From: Arthrobacter sp. zg-Y844
GTDB lineage: Bacteria > Actinomycetota > Actinomycetes > Actinomycetales > Micrococcaceae
Assembly (NCBI RefSeq): GCF_024385465.1
Contig: NZ_JANFLS010000002.1
Location: forward strand, 887,216 to 951,215
Direction of reading: 5' to 3'
Length of the DNA stretch: 64,000 nt
Positions within the stretch are counted from its first letter, which is position 1. Each line of letters starts with the position of its first letter. This document shows, piece after piece, positions 54,644 through 64,000 of this stretch. The translations under genes were made by a program, and so were the position numbers. Under the pieces are notes generated by a model. The model worked only from the letters and a program-made list of their open reading frames with translations. It was not told the DNA's origin and ran no database searches.

Positions 54644-56320
54644 CTAGGCCTTGCCGCTCTGGTGGGCCAGGGCAGCCTTGACGAGTCCGGCGAACAGCGG
54701 GTGCGGACGCGTCGGACGGGAGCTGAGCTCCGGGTGTGCCTGCGTGGACACGTAGTACGGGTGCACGTCGGCCGGAAGCTCGACGAACTCCACCAGGCCG
54801 CCGTCGGTGGTGGTTCCGGAGAACACCAGGCCGGCGTCGGCAATCTGGTCGCGGTACTGGTTGTTGACCTCGTAGCGGTGGCGGTGGCGCTCGGCCACCT
54901 CCGTCTTGCCGTAGGTCTTGGCAACCACGGATTCCGGTTCCAGCTTCGCGTCCCACAGGCCCAGGCGCATGGTGCCGCCCATGTCGCCGCCGCCGGCAAC
55001 AATGTCCTTCTGCTCGGCCATGGTGGCGATCACCGGGTACTGGGTATCCGGTTCGAACTCGGAGGAGGAAGCGCCTTCCAGGCCGACCACGTTGCGGGCG
55101 TATTCAATGACCATGCACTGCAGGCCAAGGCACAGGCCCAGCGTCGGAAGCTTGTTCTCCCGGGCGTAGGTCAGGGCGCCGAGCTTGCCCTCGAGGCCGC
55201 GGATGCCGAAGCCGCCGGGAACGCAGATGGCGTCCGCGCCGGCCAGGGCCTTGGCTGCACCTTCGGGGGTGTCGCAGTCATCCGAGGGTACCCAGCGGAT
55301 ATTGACCTTGGCCTTGTTGGCGAAGCCGCCGGCACGCAGTGCTTCGGTAACCGACAGGTAGGCGTCCGGCAGGTCCACGTACTTGCCCACGAGGGCAATG
55401 TCCACGTGGTGCTTCGGGTTGTGCACGGATTCAAGCAGGCGGTCCCACTTGGTCCAGTTGACGTCCTTGAACTTCAGGTCCAGGTGCTGGACGATGTACG
55501 CGTCCAGGCCCTGGGAGTGGAGGGTCTTGGGGATGTCGTAGATGCTCGGGGCATCCGGGCAGCCGATGACGGCATCAACATCGACGTCGCACATGCGGCC
55601 GATCTTGTTGCGCATGGCATCGGGCACCGGGCGGTCGGAACGGATGACAATCGCGTCCGGCTGGATGCCGATGGACCGCAGGGCGGCCACGGAGTGCTGG
55701 GTCGGCTTGGTCTTCAGTTCCTGCGACGGGCCGATGTACGGCACGAGGGAAACATGCAGGAAGAAGACGTTGCTGCGGCCGATGTCCTGGCGGACCTGGC
55801 GGGCCGCTTCCAGGAACGGCTGGGACTCGATGTCGCCTACCGTGCCGCCGATTTCGGTGATGATGACGTCGGGGGTCTTCTTCGCCTCGGAGGGCAGGCG
55901 CATCCGGCGCTTGATCTCGTCGGTGATGTGAGGAATGACCTGGACCGTGTCGCCGAGGTATTCGCCGCGGCGCTCCTTGGCGATGACCGTCGAGTACACC
56001 TGGCCGGTGGTTACGTTGGCGGAGCCGTCGAGGCTCTCGTCAAGGAACCGCTCGTAGTGTCCGATGTCGAGGTCGGTCTCGGCACCGTCGTCGGTCACGA
56101 AGACTTCGCCGTGCTGGAAGGGGTTCATTGTGCCCGGATCCACATTCAAATACGGATCGAGCTTCTGCATGGTCACCGCTATGCCGCGCGACCTCAACAG
56201 ATGGCCGAGACTTGACGCTGTCAGTCCCTTGCCAAGTGAGGACGCCACGCCACCGGTGACGAAGATGTGTTTGGTCGTAGAAGACGACTTGGGAAACCTG
56301 GAATTTGATCGCTGCACCAC
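54644..56320 (-). CDS. pyrG: CTP synthase
   Basis: A 558-residue enzyme that aminates UTP to CTP. The synthetase domain has [20 protein letters not shown] and the glutaminase domain has [16 protein letters not shown] (catalytic Cys) and a late HPE. The start is not certain: GTG at 56320 (AGG ten bases upstream) or GTG at 56317 or 56338. The frame is open to 56431 but overlaps recN there. Confidence 0.95.
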   Translation of the reverse strand: MVQRSNSRFPKSSSTTKHIFVTGGVASSLGKGLTASSLGHLLRSRGIAVTMQKLDPYLNVDPGTMNPFQHGEVFVTDDGAETDLDIGHYERFLDESLDGSANVTTGQVYSTVIAKERRGEYLGDTVQVIPHITDEIKRRMRLPSEAKKTPDVIITEIGGTVGDIESQPFLEAARQVRQDIGRSNVFFLHVSLVPYIGPSQELKTKPTQHSVAALRSIGIQPDAIVIRSDRPVPDAMRNKIGRMCDVDVDAVIGCPDAPSIYDIPKTLHSQGLDAYIVQHLDLKFKDVNWTKWDRLLESVHNPKHHVDIALVGKYVDLPDAYLSVTEALRAGGFANKAKVNIRWVPSDDCDTPEGAAKALAGADAICVPGGFGIRGLEGKLGALTYARENKLPTLGLCLGLQCMVIEYARNVVGLEGASSSEFEPDTQYPVIATMAEQKDIVAGGGDMGGTMRLGLWDAKLEPESVVAKTYGKTEVAERHRHRYEVNNQYRDQIADAGLVFSGTTTDGGLVEFVELPADVHPYYVSTQAHPELSSRPTRPHPLFAGLVKAALAHQSGKA

Positions 56321-56384
56321 GGAGTTCGAGCCTATCACCTTTTGTCGTTTCGGGTTTGACCTGTGTCTGGATTCCTGCGGGACG

Positions 56385-58106
56385 TCACTGAAGATGTCCC
56401 GCCGAATCCAACAGTTCCTCGGCGTGGGCACGGGCCGACGCCGAATCTTCCTGCCCGGCTAGCATCCGGGCGAGTTCCTTGATCCGCTCCTCCTGGCCCA
56501 GCACCCGGACGTCGCTGGCGGTGACGCCCGAACCGTCGTCGGTTGCCGTGGAGGTCTTGATCACGCGGATGTGATGATCGGCGAACGCGGCCACCTGCGG
56601 AAGGTGGGTCACGACGATCACCTGCACGTGCTTCGCCAGCATGGCCAGCCGGCGGCCGATTTCGACCGCTGCCTTGCCGCCGACGCCTGCATCCACTTCG
56701 TCGAAGATGAAGGTGGGGACCGGGTCCACCGCGGCCAGGACCACTTCGATCGCCAGCATTACGCGGGAGAGTTCACCGCCCGAGGCACCCTTCCCCAGCG
56801 GGCGGGCCGGGGCACCGGGATGCGGTGCGAGCAGGAAGGATATGCTGTCGGCACCGTGCGGTCCCGGCTCCCCCGTGGGTTCCACCTCGATGACCAGGTT
56901 GGCGTCCTTCATCGCCAGGGCCGTGAGCTCGTCACTGACCCGCTGGGCGAGTTCCGCGGCCGCCTCGGTCCGCAGTTTGGTCAGGGCCGCACCGCGGGTT
57001 GCCAGGCGTTCGCCCAGGGCACCGATCTCCGCCTCTAGGGCTTCGATCCGGGAATCGTCGGAGCTGAGTTCGGCGAGGCGTTTCGCGCTTTCGCCGCTCC
57101 ACTCCAGGACCCCGTCGATCGAGGGGGCGTATTTGCGGACCAGTCCTGCCAGTTCCGCCCGGCGGGACTCCACCTCGGCCAGCCGTTCCGGTCCCTCGGA
57201 GTCCAGTGAAGCCCCGTAGCTGGCAAGCTCGGTGGCGATGTCCGCCAGGATATAGCCCACCTCGGCCAGGCGCTGTCCGGAAGCGGCCAGGGCCGGATCG
57301 TGCTCCCCTGCCGATTCCAGCTGCCGCTTGGCGGCGTCCACCAGCGACGTGGCGTCGCCGCCGTCGGCAAAATCGTCGGCGATCAGGGCCGCGTGGGCGC
57401 TCACCGCGGCGGTGCGCAGTTCCTCGAGGTTGCTCAGGCGCATGGCCTCCGCCTTGAGGGAATCGTCCTCCCCCGGCTGCGGATCCACCGCTTCGATTTC
57501 CTCCAGCGCGGCGGTCAGGTATTCGGCTTCGCGCAGCCGGTCCCGGGCCTGGTCCCGCAGTTCCGCGAGTTCCTTTGCCGCGGTCCGCCAGCGGGCGTAG
57601 TCCTCGCGGTAGGTGCCGAGTTCGGCGGCAAGCGGGGAACCGGCGTACTTGTCCAGCGCCTCGCGCTGGGCTGCCGCGCTCTTCAGGCGCAGCTGGTCGG
57701 TCTGTCCGTGGACCACCACCAGGTGCTCTCCGACTTCCGCCAGCACGCCCACCGGAGCCGACCGTCCGCCCACATGTGCACGGCTGCGGCCGTCGGCGTT
57801 GACGGTACGGACCAGCGTAAGTTCGGCGGCGCCGTCGTACTCTTCGAGTTCGGCTCCCGCCTCGGCTGCGCGGACGGCCGCAGGGCTCTGCGGATCCACA
57901 TGCACGAGCGCCTCGGCGACGGCGGACTTGGCACCAATGCGCACGGCACCGGCGTCGGACCGCGCACCCAGGAGCAGCCCCAGCGCGGTGATGACCATGG
58001 TCTTGCCGGCGCCGGTCTCACCGGTCACCACCGTAAAGCCCGGGCCTAGGTCCAGGGTGGCGTCGGTGATGACACCGAGGTCCCGGATCCGGATTTCCTC
58101 AATCAT
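56385..58106 (-). CDS. recN: DNA repair ATPase RecN
   Basis: A 573-residue SMC-like protein in double-strand break repair. Walker A GETGAGKT (about 30-37), a coiled-coil middle, the signature [15 protein letters not shown] and Walker [13 protein letters not shown] are seen. The start ([15 protein letters not shown]) overlaps the nadK stop by ATGA at 58103-58106, so translation is coupled. Confidence 0.95.
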   Translation of the reverse strand: MIEEIRIRDLGVITDATLDLGPGFTVVTGETGAGKTMVITALGLLLGARSDAGAVRIGAKSAVAEALVHVDPQSPAAVRAAEAGAELEEYDGAAELTLVRTVNADGRSRAHVGGRSAPVGVLAEVGEHLVVVHGQTDQLRLKSAAAQREALDKYAGSPLAAELGTYREDYARWRTAAKELAELRDQARDRLREAEYLTAALEEIEAVDPQPGEDDSLKAEAMRLSNLEELRTAAVSAHAALIADDFADGGDATSLVDAAKRQLESAGEHDPALAASGQRLAEVGYILADIATELASYGASLDSEGPERLAEVESRRAELAGLVRKYAPSIDGVLEWSGESAKRLAELSSDDSRIEALEAEIGALGERLATRGAALTKLRTEAAAELAQRVSDELTALAMKDANLVIEVEPTGEPGPHGADSISFLLAPHPGAPARPLGKGASGGELSRVMLAIEVVLAAVDPVPTFIFDEVDAGVGGKAAVEIGRRLAMLAKHVQVIVVTHLPQVAAFADHHIRVIKTSTATDDGSGVTASDVRVLGQEERIKELARMLAGQEDSASARAHAEELLDSAGHLQ

Positions 58107-59146
58107 TCGACAATGCCTCCGCTGTCCGAAACTGCTGCGTCCCTGGCCGCCGGCCGGTCGTGTGCTGCGCCGCCGTCGGCAGGGTTCCCGCGAGGATCCG
58201 CCTGGCCTGCTGCAGGGCTGAGCTGGGTCCCGGCGGCGGGGACCGGAGCCGGTCCCCGCCATCCGTGGGTAGGCAGCTGGAACTTACGGACCAACCGCTC
58301 CGAGAACGGGGTGAGATGCGTGCGTGCCAGACGGACGGGCGTCTTGGACCGGGTCACTTCCACGCGTGCTCCCGGCGGCAGATCGACGCTGCGCCGGCCG
58401 TCGCACCAGAGCACTCCGGCAGCGTCGGTACGGGTCAGGATCTCCACTGCCAGCACGGACGCCGGCGAAACCACCAGCGGCTTGGCGAACAGGGCGTGTG
58501 CGCTGATGGGTGCCAGCAGCAGGGCTTCGACCTCGGGCCAGACCACGGGGCCGCCGGCGGAGAAGGCGTAGGCGGTGGAGCCGGTGGGCGTGGCCAGCAC
58601 GACACCGTCGCATCCGAAGGAACTGATGGGGCGGGCGTCCACTTCAATAACCACTTCGAGCATGCGCTGGCGGTCGGCCTTTTCCACTGCAGCCTCGTTC
58701 AGCGCCCACGTCCGGGCGATGAGTTCTCCGCCGAACCAGACCTTCACGTCAATAGTCATGCGTTCTTCAACCGTGTAGGCACGCTCCACCACCCAGTGGA
58801 CGGTCTGGGCGAGGTCCGCACGCTCGCTTTCGGCCAGGAAGCCTACGTGACCGAGGTTGACGCCCAGCAGGGGCACGCTGGTTCCGCGGACCAGTTCGGC
58901 GGCACGCAGGATGGTCCCGTCACCTCCGAGCACCATGCCCAGGTCCACGTCGTCCAGTGCAACATCCTCGTCGAGGATTTCCGTGGGGGCGGTGAGCACC
59001 CCGTATTCGGCCTGAATGTCTTCAAGGTCGCTGCGCCGCATCACCGGAACGAGTCCGGAGGAATGAAGCTGGGTGCAGGCTTCCTGGGCAGCGGTCATGG
59101 CGGCCCGCCGTCCGGTATGGGCCAAAACCAGTATGCGTCTGCTCAT
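58103..59146 (-). CDS. nadK: NAD kinase
   Basis: A 347-residue enzyme making NADP from NAD. The GGDGT motif (LGGDGTILRA), NLGHVGFLAE and the substrate region GCDGVVLATPTGSTAYAFSAGGPVVWPE are present. The start SRRILVLAHTGRR at 59146 is preferred over 59197. The C-terminal 55 residues form a Pro/Ala/Gly-rich tail not required for the fold. Confidence 0.93.
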   Translation of the reverse strand: MSRRILVLAHTGRRAAMTAAQEACTQLHSSGLVPVMRRSDLEDIQAEYGVLTAPTEILDEDVALDDVDLGMVLGGDGTILRAAELVRGTSVPLLGVNLGHVGFLAESERADLAQTVHWVVERAYTVEERMTIDVKVWFGGELIARTWALNEAAVEKADRQRMLEVVIEVDARPISSFGCDGVVLATPTGSTAYAFSAGGPVVWPEVEALLLAPISAHALFAKPLVVSPASVLAVEILTRTDAAGVLWCDGRRSVDLPPGARVEVTRSKTPVRLARTHLTPFSERLVRKFQLPTHGWRGPAPVPAAGTQLSPAAGQADPRGNPADGGAAHDRPAARDAAVSDSGGIVE

Positions 59147-59200
59147 GTCCCTCTTCGTCCTCTTCGTCCTACGGGTGAATGCCTGCGGCATGCCCATCCG

Positions 59201-60073
59201 TCAGTCTTCTACGGCGGGCTTCCGCTCCGCAAACCCGGCAAACGCCGTATCTACCAGTTCGGCGGCCGCAGCGGCCGGCGACGGGCCGGCGCCTTGTGGA
59301 CTTCCCGCGGTTTGGTCAGCTGTGGAGGCGGAGTGCTGCCGGGGCACCTGCAGCCACATAAAGAACTCCACGTTGCCGTTCTGGCCGGGAAGCGGGCTCG
59401 GTGCAATGCCTGCGATTTCCAACCCCGCACCGAGCGCAGCCGCCGCTACGGACGTTACGGCCGAGCGGTGCTGGAGCGGATCGGTGACTACTCCCGTCCG
59501 GTCCAGCCTCTCACGCCCCACCTCGAACTGGGGTTTCACCATCAGCAGCAGGCTTCCCCCGGGGCGGGTGGCGGCCGCCAATGGTCCAACGACCATCGTC
59601 AGGGAGATGAACGACAGATCCGCCACCGTGAGGTCTACGGTTCCCCCGATGTCCGCCGGATCGAGGTAGCGGACATTCATGCCCTCGTAGACACTGACCC
59701 GGGGATCCTGCCGAAGCGGTTCCACCAGCTGTCCGTGCCCGACGTCGACGGCGGCCACGTGTGCGGCGCCGGAGCGAAGCAGGACGTCGGTGAAGCCTCC
59801 GGTGGAGGCACCGGCATCCAGGCAGCGCAGTCCGTGCGGCTGCACGGCAGGGAAGGCGGCAAGGGCGCCGGCCAGCTTGTGCCCGGCGCGGCTGACGTAG
59901 TCCGGCAGACCGTCGTCGAGCACTATAAGGCGTTCGCCGGCATCCACCGCTGCAGACGGTTTGACGGCAGGCTTCCCGGCGCGCAGCACCCGCCCTGCGG
60001 CAATCAGCTTGGCGGCCTGGGTCCGGGAGCGGGCGAGTCCTCGGGTGACGAGTTCCTGGTCGAGCCTGGGCAT
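59201..60073 (-). CDS. tlyA: rRNA 2'-O-methyltransferase TlyA
   Basis: A 290-residue protein: N-terminal S4 domain (LDQELVTRGLARSRTQAAKLIAAGRV), then an FtsJ-like methyltransferase (SAM site LDAGASTGGFTDVLL; VKPQFEVGRE). TlyA methylates cytidines of 16S and 23S rRNA and is needed for capreomycin action in mycobacteria. The last 45 residues are low-complexity. Confidence 0.93.
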   Translation of the reverse strand: MPRLDQELVTRGLARSRTQAAKLIAAGRVLRAGKPAVKPSAAVDAGERLIVLDDGLPDYVSRAGHKLAGALAAFPAVQPHGLRCLDAGASTGGFTDVLLRSGAAHVAAVDVGHGQLVEPLRQDPRVSVYEGMNVRYLDPADIGGTVDLTVADLSFISLTMVVGPLAAATRPGGSLLLMVKPQFEVGRERLDRTGVVTDPLQHRSAVTSVAAAALGAGLEIAGIAPSPLPGQNGNVEFFMWLQVPRQHSASTADQTAGSPQGAGPSPAAAAAELVDTAFAGFAERKPAVED

Positions 60074-60075
60074 GG

Positions 60076-60300
60076 CTAGCCTGCTGTCCCGAGATGGTTG
60101 CCGGGCGCCGGCGGCGCCGCCGGGGGTTCGGTGTTCAGCTCGGTGAGCAGGGCGTCGTGCAGCTCCCGGTAGACCGCCGCGTGGCCGGCCACGGGCTGGG
60201 CACCCAGCGGATCGAGGGCGTCAAGAACGGAATCGACGGCGTCGTCGTCCGTGGAGACCGGTGTCTGCGGCCATGGCTTTGACGGCTGGGATTCAGGCAT
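60076..60300 (-). CDS. Small conserved acidic protein (Rv1693 type)
   Basis: A 74-residue protein. AGGAGG seven bases before the ATG at 60300 is a strong start signal. The middle (DDDAVDSVLDALDPLGAQPVAGHAAVYRELHDALLTELN) is acidic and helical. It sits between the HAD phosphatase and tlyA, as does the small Rv1693. Function is unknown. Confidence 0.8.
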   Translation of the reverse strand: MPESQPSKPWPQTPVSTDDDAVDSVLDALDPLGAQPVAGHAAVYRELHDALLTELNTEPPAAPPAPGNHLGTAG

Positions 60301-60385
60301 CGGTCTTCCTCCTGCTGTTGCATGCTGGATGCTGGATGCATTGACGGTGAGTGCGTAAATGATGAACGGAACTTCTCTTGGAAGC

Positions 60386-61384
60386 CTAGCCGCGTGCGGT
60401 GACAGTCCAGCGGATCTCGGGTGCCCGGGCGGATTCCAGCTCCGGGAAGGCGGCCCACCAGGCGGCACAGCCGGCGCGCCAGCTGTCCAGGTCGGAGGAG
60501 TCGCCTGTAATCACCAAAGCGGTGTCCTCCACCCAGGCGGCAGCTGCGCCGCAGCGGTAGTGCCCGCTCTCCAAGACGGGTGCTGGATACGGTTGAAACA
60601 GCGCCTCGAGGTTCTCAATGAGGTACACCGGCCGTTCCGGTGTCCGTGCGGCCAGCGCCGTCAGCGGGGTGTCGACGCCGGTGAGTACCAGCGCGGTATC
60701 AAAACCGGCGTTGGTGCCGCCCAGGATGTCCGTGTCCAGCCGGTCCCCCACCACCAGCGGGCGGTGAACGTCCAGGTGGCGGGCCGCCGTCGTAAACAGC
60801 GGAGCTTCAGGCTTGCCGGCAACGAAAGGTACCCGACCCGTGGCGGCGCCGACGGCGGCCACCAGTGTCCCGTTGCCGGGCGCAATGCCGCGGGCCTGTG
60901 GGATGGACAGATCCGTGTTCGTGGCCACCCAGACAGCTCCGCGTCCAACGGCGAAGGCAGCCTCGGCCAGGTCGGCCCACCCCAAGGAGGGATCGAACCC
61001 CTGGATCACGGCGTCGGGAGCGTCATCGGCTGAGGCAACGCGCACCATGCCCACTGCGTCGACGGCGGCGGCCAGAGTCGCGCTGCCGGTGACCAGGACC
61101 CTGGCTCCCGGGGCAACCTTGGTTGCCAGGAGCTCCGCACCTGCCTGCGCGGACCCGAACACATTTTCCGCAGTAGCGGGTGCTCCGAGTTCGCGCAGGT
61201 GGGCGGCAACGGTTTCCGAGGAGCGCGATGCGTTGTTGGTGATGTAGGCAAGCTGGACCGACTCATCGGCCAGCCTGCCGAGGGCCTCCACCGCCCCCGG
61301 AATCGCGTGCGGTCCGGCGTAGACCACGCCGTCCAGATCGGAAAAGACCGCGTCGTAACCGGAGACCAGTGAAGGATTAGCCAT
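60386..61384 (-). CDS. HAD-IIA family phosphatase
   Basis: A 332-residue HAD hydrolase of the NagD/p-nitrophenylphosphatase type. The nucleophile motif FSDLDGVVYAG, the Thr/Asn loop ITNNASRSSETVAAHL and motif IV VVGDRLDTDILGGTNAGFDTALVLTGV are clear. The ATG at 61384 overlaps the end of the upstream gene. The C-terminal 60 residues look like a separate small domain (WVEDTALVITGD). The substrate is unknown. Confidence 0.9.
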   Translation of the reverse strand: MANPSLVSGYDAVFSDLDGVVYAGPHAIPGAVEALGRLADESVQLAYITNNASRSSETVAAHLRELGAPATAENVFGSAQAGAELLATKVAPGARVLVTGSATLAAAVDAVGMVRVASADDAPDAVIQGFDPSLGWADLAEAAFAVGRGAVWVATNTDLSIPQARGIAPGNGTLVAAVGAATGRVPFVAGKPEAPLFTTAARHLDVHRPLVVGDRLDTDILGGTNAGFDTALVLTGVDTPLTALAARTPERPVYLIENLEALFQPYPAPVLESGHYRCGAAAAWVEDTALVITGDSSDLDSWRAGCAAWWAAFPELESARAPEIRWTVTARG

Positions 61385-63554
61385 CAGTGCGCTGCTGCTC
61401 CGTCTCGTCGGCGTCTTCACGAGGGGTTTCCTCGTCCTCATCGTCGTCGTAATCGAAGTCCGAGACTACGACTTCCACGGCCTCGCCGTCGTCATTGACG
61501 TCGCTGTCCTCGGTGAGCAGGTTTTCCTGCTCGTCGCTGGGCAGCGCGTCGATGTCGTCGGACGGGTCGAGGTTGTCCTTCGGGGCTTCTTCGGCCGGTG
61601 CGAAGTAGGCACCGGAGCGGTCCTCGCGGGCCTCGGGACGGCGCTTGGGACGTTCTTCTTCCTCAGGTACCAGGTCGAAGATTTCCGGCTCTGCAAAGTC
61701 GCCGAAGCCCAGGGCTTCGTCAGCCCGCAAGGCCTGCTTCTGCCACTTCTGTGCTTCTTCGTTGCGGCCTGCAACCTCCAGGGCGTCCGCGTAGGCACGG
61801 AACAGCCGGGGGCTGTAGGAGAAGGCCCGGTTGCGGTCCAGCTGCGGGATCTCCAGTGCGGCAACAGCTGCGTCGAACTGGCCCATGTCCATGCGGGCAC
61901 CCGAGACGACGATGGCGAGGTCTACCTGGCCGGCGGCGTCCAGGTCCTTGGCGTCGTCGGACCGGGCCATGTCCAATGCCTTTTCCGGGTGGCCCAGACC
62001 GCGTTCGCAGTCGGCCATCATCGGCAGGTAGGCATTGGAGCCGCTGATCCGGCGGTAGGTGCGGAACTCGCGCAGGGCTTCACCGAAGTGCTCGGCTGCA
62101 TAGGCGGTCAGGCCGACAGCTTCGCGGACCACTGCCATGCGTCCGCCGCGTCGGCTGGCGGCCAGTGCATGCTGGAAAGCCAGCTCAGGCTCGTCGTCGA
62201 TCAAGCGACCGGCCATCACCAGATGCTTGGCGACCCACTCGCTGTTTACTTCCTCCAGGTTGCGCAGCTGGGCACGGGTGACCTTGTCCAGCTCCTGCCC
62301 GGTAACGTCCTCATCGATTTCCGGTGAGCGTTCACGGTCAGGCCGGTTGGCGCTGCGCAGGTCCTTGGCGTTACGGGGACGGGGTGCTGCCGGGGCGTCA
62401 TCACGGCGGAACGACGGACGGTCGGAACCGTGTGAGGGGCGGTCGCCGAACGGCTTCCGCTCACCGTCGCGGGGCGGACGGCTGTCACGCTGCGGACGAT
62501 CATCGCGCGAGAACGGCTTGCGGTCGCCGCGGTCACCGAAGGACTTACGCTCGCCATCACGCGGCGGACGGGAATCACGGGAGAACGGCTTACGCTCACC
62601 GTCACGCGGCGGACGACGGTCATCGCCGCCGAACGAGGGCTTGCGGTCTCCGCGGTCACCGAACGGCTTACGCTCAGCGGACGGACCACGATCACCAAAG
62701 GACTTACGCTCACCGTCACGCGGCGGACGGCTGTCACGCTGCGGACGATCGCCGCGGTCAGCGAAAGGCTTCCGCTCACCGTCGCGGGGCGGACGGGAAT
62801 CACGCTGGGGACGATCATCGCGCGAGAACGGCTTGCGATCGCCGCGGTCGCCGAAGGACTTACGCTCGCCATCACGGGGCGGACGGGAATCACGGGAGAA
62901 CGGCTTACGCTCACCGTCACGCGGCGGACGACGGTCATCGCCGCCGAATGACGGCTTACGGTCGCCAAAAGGCTTCCGCTCGCCATCACGGGGCGGACGG
63001 CTGTCACGCTGCGGACGATCATCGCGCGAGAACGGCTTACGGTCCCCACGATCACCAAAGGAACGACGCTCACCATCACGCGGCGGACGACGGTCATCGC
63101 TCCCCCGGCTGGGACGGTCATTCCGGTCAGAACGATCGCTGAAGGGGGTCCGGCCTTCGGAATCACGGGCAGGACGGCGATCGTCGCCGCCGAACGACGG
63201 CTTGCGATCGCTGCGGACGCCGAAGGGCTTACGCTCACCGCTGCGCTCAGAGAACGGCTTACGTTCGCCGTCACGTGCGGGACGGCGGTCATCGCCGCTT
63301 CGTGCGGGACGATCGCCGAAGGACGGCTTGCGATCCTTCGAATACGGCTTGCCGGCTGCTCCGCGGTCGCCGAAGGACTTGCGTTCGCCGTCGCGTGCGG
63401 GACGGCCGCCGAAGGACGGCTTGCGATCTTCAAAGCGCTTGGGCGCGTTACGGTCATTCGTGGCGGGACGGCCGCGGTCATCACGTCGGTCTGACGAGCT
63501 GCTGTTGCGGGCTGCGTCGCTGCCCCGCTGATCCCTGTTATCTTGCTCTGACAT
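61377..63554 (-). CDS. TPR-like protein with a 400-residue repeat-rich disordered N terminus
   Basis: A 725-residue protein. Residues 1-410 consist of repeats rich in Arg, Asp, Gly, Lys, Phe and Pro with cores such as RDGERKPFGDR and DDRRPPRDGERKPFSRD. Residues from about 415 to 610 are helical repeats like TPRs (EVNSEWVAKHLVMAGRLIDDEPELAFQHALAASRR onward), followed by a very acidic tail (EDEETPREDADETEQ). The TPR part and place upstream of the HAD phosphatase match Rv1691. The basic/acidic repeats suggest RNA binding or condensate formation. AGGAA nine bases upstream supports the ATG at 63554. Confidence 0.85.
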   Translation of the reverse strand: MSEQDNRDQRGSDAARNSSSSDRRDDRGRPATNDRNAPKRFEDRKPSFGGRPARDGERKSFGDRGAAGKPYSKDRKPSFGDRPARSGDDRRPARDGERKPFSERSGERKPFGVRSDRKPSFGGDDRRPARDSEGRTPFSDRSDRNDRPSRGSDDRRPPRDGERRSFGDRGDRKPFSRDDRPQRDSRPPRDGERKPFGDRKPSFGGDDRRPPRDGERKPFSRDSRPPRDGERKSFGDRGDRKPFSRDDRPQRDSRPPRDGERKPFADRGDRPQRDSRPPRDGERKSFGDRGPSAERKPFGDRGDRKPSFGGDDRRPPRDGERKPFSRDSRPPRDGERKSFGDRGDRKPFSRDDRPQRDSRPPRDGERKPFGDRPSHGSDRPSFRRDDAPAAPRPRNAKDLRSANRPDRERSPEIDEDVTGQELDKVTRAQLRNLEEVNSEWVAKHLVMAGRLIDDEPELAFQHALAASRRGGRMAVVREAVGLTAYAAEHFGEALREFRTYRRISGSNAYLPMMADCERGLGHPEKALDMARSDDAKDLDAAGQVDLAIVVSGARMDMGQFDAAVAALEIPQLDRNRAFSYSPRLFRAYADALEVAGRNEEAQKWQKQALRADEALGFGDFAEPEIFDLVPEEEERPKRRPEAREDRSGAYFAPAEEAPKDNLDPSDDIDALPSDEQENLLTEDSDVNDDGEAVEVVVSDFDYDDDEDEETPREDADETEQQRTDG
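62390..63520. repeat. Degenerate tandem repeats in the disordered region
   Basis: DNA repeats of 30-50 bp with shared cores such as TTACGCTCACCGTCACGCGG and CGGACGGCTGTCACGCTGCG. They show blocks that recur in long near-identical stretches (for example 62505-62640 against 62815-62945), as expected for recombinational expansion. Confidence 0.85.
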
Positions 63555-63838
63555 GCTGCTGAGTTCCTCTCGTCGTGAGCCGACCAACGGAATTACTGCA
63601 GTCGCTCGTCACTATGTACCTGTAATGAAGATGTAAAAGTTATGGGAGGCCATCATGCCTCTGGGTAATTCTAGTCCAGTGTGCTGCCTGGCGCCGATTC
63701 CGCCGGCCTCATTGAAGCTCCGTTGGACAGTGAGTCTCGACACCCACGGGTCCCGGGCATCCACGGTCCAGGTACGGAGCACGACGCCGGCGCCGCCGCT
63801 TTCGGCCTACCGGACAGTTTCCGCCGGTTAAAGAGGAA

Positions 63839-63866
63839 GAGCCCGTACCAGCACTGGTACGGGCTC
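63839..63866 (-). terminator. rRNA operon terminator
   Basis: A 13-bp perfect stem (GAGCCCGTACCAG with its complement) with a two-base centre; on the minus strand it is followed by TTCCTCTTT. It lies about 39 bp after the 5S end. Confidence 0.88.
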
Positions 63867-63901
63867 AACCTGTATTCAAATGGCTCAACCTGTATTCAAA
63901 T
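63862..63901. repeat. 20-bp perfect tandem duplication after 5S rRNA
   Basis: GGCTCAACCTGTATTCAAAT occurs twice without a gap (63862-63881 and 63882-63901), between the 5S gene and its terminator. The left copy overlaps the terminator stem by five bases. Confidence 0.95.
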
Positions 63902-63904
63902 ATT

Positions 63905-64000
63905 GTCCGGCGGTGACCTACTCTCCCACATCCTCCCGGATGCAGTACCATCGGCGCTGTGGGTCTTAGCTTCCGGGTTCGGAATGGGACCGGGCGTTTC
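63905..64000 (-). rRNA. rrf: 5S ribosomal RNA, 5' end beyond the window
   Basis: The minus strand contains CGGTCCCATTCCGAACCCGG, AAGCTAAG, GCGCCGATGGTACTGC and GGGAGAGTAGGTCACCGCCG, the conserved blocks of bacterial 5S rRNA. About 96 of 120 nt are within the window; the 5' part is cut off by the right edge. A 23S/16S operon should follow beyond it. Confidence 0.95.

Larger units (their letters stand above)
63555..63904. other. Region between 5S rRNA and the TPR gene
   Basis: About 350 bp without a supported gene. It contains the promoter region of the TPR gene, the rRNA terminator at 63839-63866, and a 20-bp tandem duplication after the 5S gene. A 65-codon frame at 63671-63868 runs through the terminator and is not considered real. 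Confidence 0.6.

Noticed and set aside
62390..63520. CRISPR array
   Set aside because: Repeats are coding, degenerate and without uniform spacers; no cas genes are present in the window.
62137..63531. Plus-strand repeat protein opposite the TPR gene (RSPSRGGR-type)
   Set aside because: An apparent Arg/Ser protein, but it is the complement of the real repeat coding DNA; the minus frame has a start signal and a conserved TPR domain.

Overview
The window is high-GC actinobacterial chromosome, most likely from Arthrobacter or a close relative in the Micrococcaceae. The reasons are a mycothione reductase, MerR/FHA/ParA gene clusters with actinobacterial gene order, GTG and TTG starts with AGGAGG-type ribosome binding sites, and a 5S rRNA of actinobacterial type entering at the right edge. 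Most genes are housekeeping. Gene order is compared from memory with the Mycobacterium tuberculosis blocks Rv2173-Rv2178c, Rv1827-Rv1830, Rv1691-Rv1701 and Rv1708-Rv1713.

Region 1 (1-18,000): a lipoprotein, a polyprenyl diphosphate synthase, an Rv2175c-type DNA-binding protein, a LysM/transglycosylase wall enzyme, a PASTA Ser/Thr kinase, DAHP synthase, a PlsC acyltransferase, an esterase plus small membrane protein, a ROK glucokinase, an acyl-CoA ligase, mycothione reductase and pyruvate carboxylase. Region 2 (18,000-22,000): an orphan ParA, then garA-ftsR-DUF151-merR on the minus strand. GarA is a known class of Ser/Thr kinase target, so it may connect to the kinase upstream.

Region 3 (22,000-33,000) is accessory. 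It holds an Erm-type 23S rRNA methyltransferase gene broken by one in-frame TGA, preceded by what looks like an intact macrolide-type translational attenuator (leaderless leader ORF ending RDRRR and a hairpin over the erm ribosome binding site). Next come a PT-repeat LAXTG surface protein, a frameshifted GNAT gene, a PQQ-type sugar dehydrogenase lipoprotein, an SDR-like protein lacking the catalytic Tyr and Lys, an Ltp-like (phage superinfection exclusion domain) membrane protein, a small hydrolase, a large LuxR (LAL) regulator and membrane proteins.

Region 4 (33,000-41,500): tRNA-Pro(GGG), an unexplained direct/inverted repeat cluster, then der-cmk-pdh-rluB-scpB-scpA-parA on the minus strand (read parA to der), and a GNAT gene. 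Region 5 (41,500-52,000): dctA divergent from a CitA/CitB-type two-component system, then a methylcitrate-cycle locus (prpE divergent from gntR-prpD-prpB-prpC) with a symmetric set of operator-like palindromes. Region 6 (52,000-64,000): a minus-strand run read from the right as TPR/IDR protein, HAD phosphatase, small protein, tlyA, nadK, recN, pyrG, nudix, xerD, MTH1-like nudix, ending at the right edge with 5S rRNA and its terminator.

All functional calls rest on motif recognition by eye; no database search was possible. Start codons were moved from the longest reading frame wherever a ribosome binding site or family alignment gave a clear choice.
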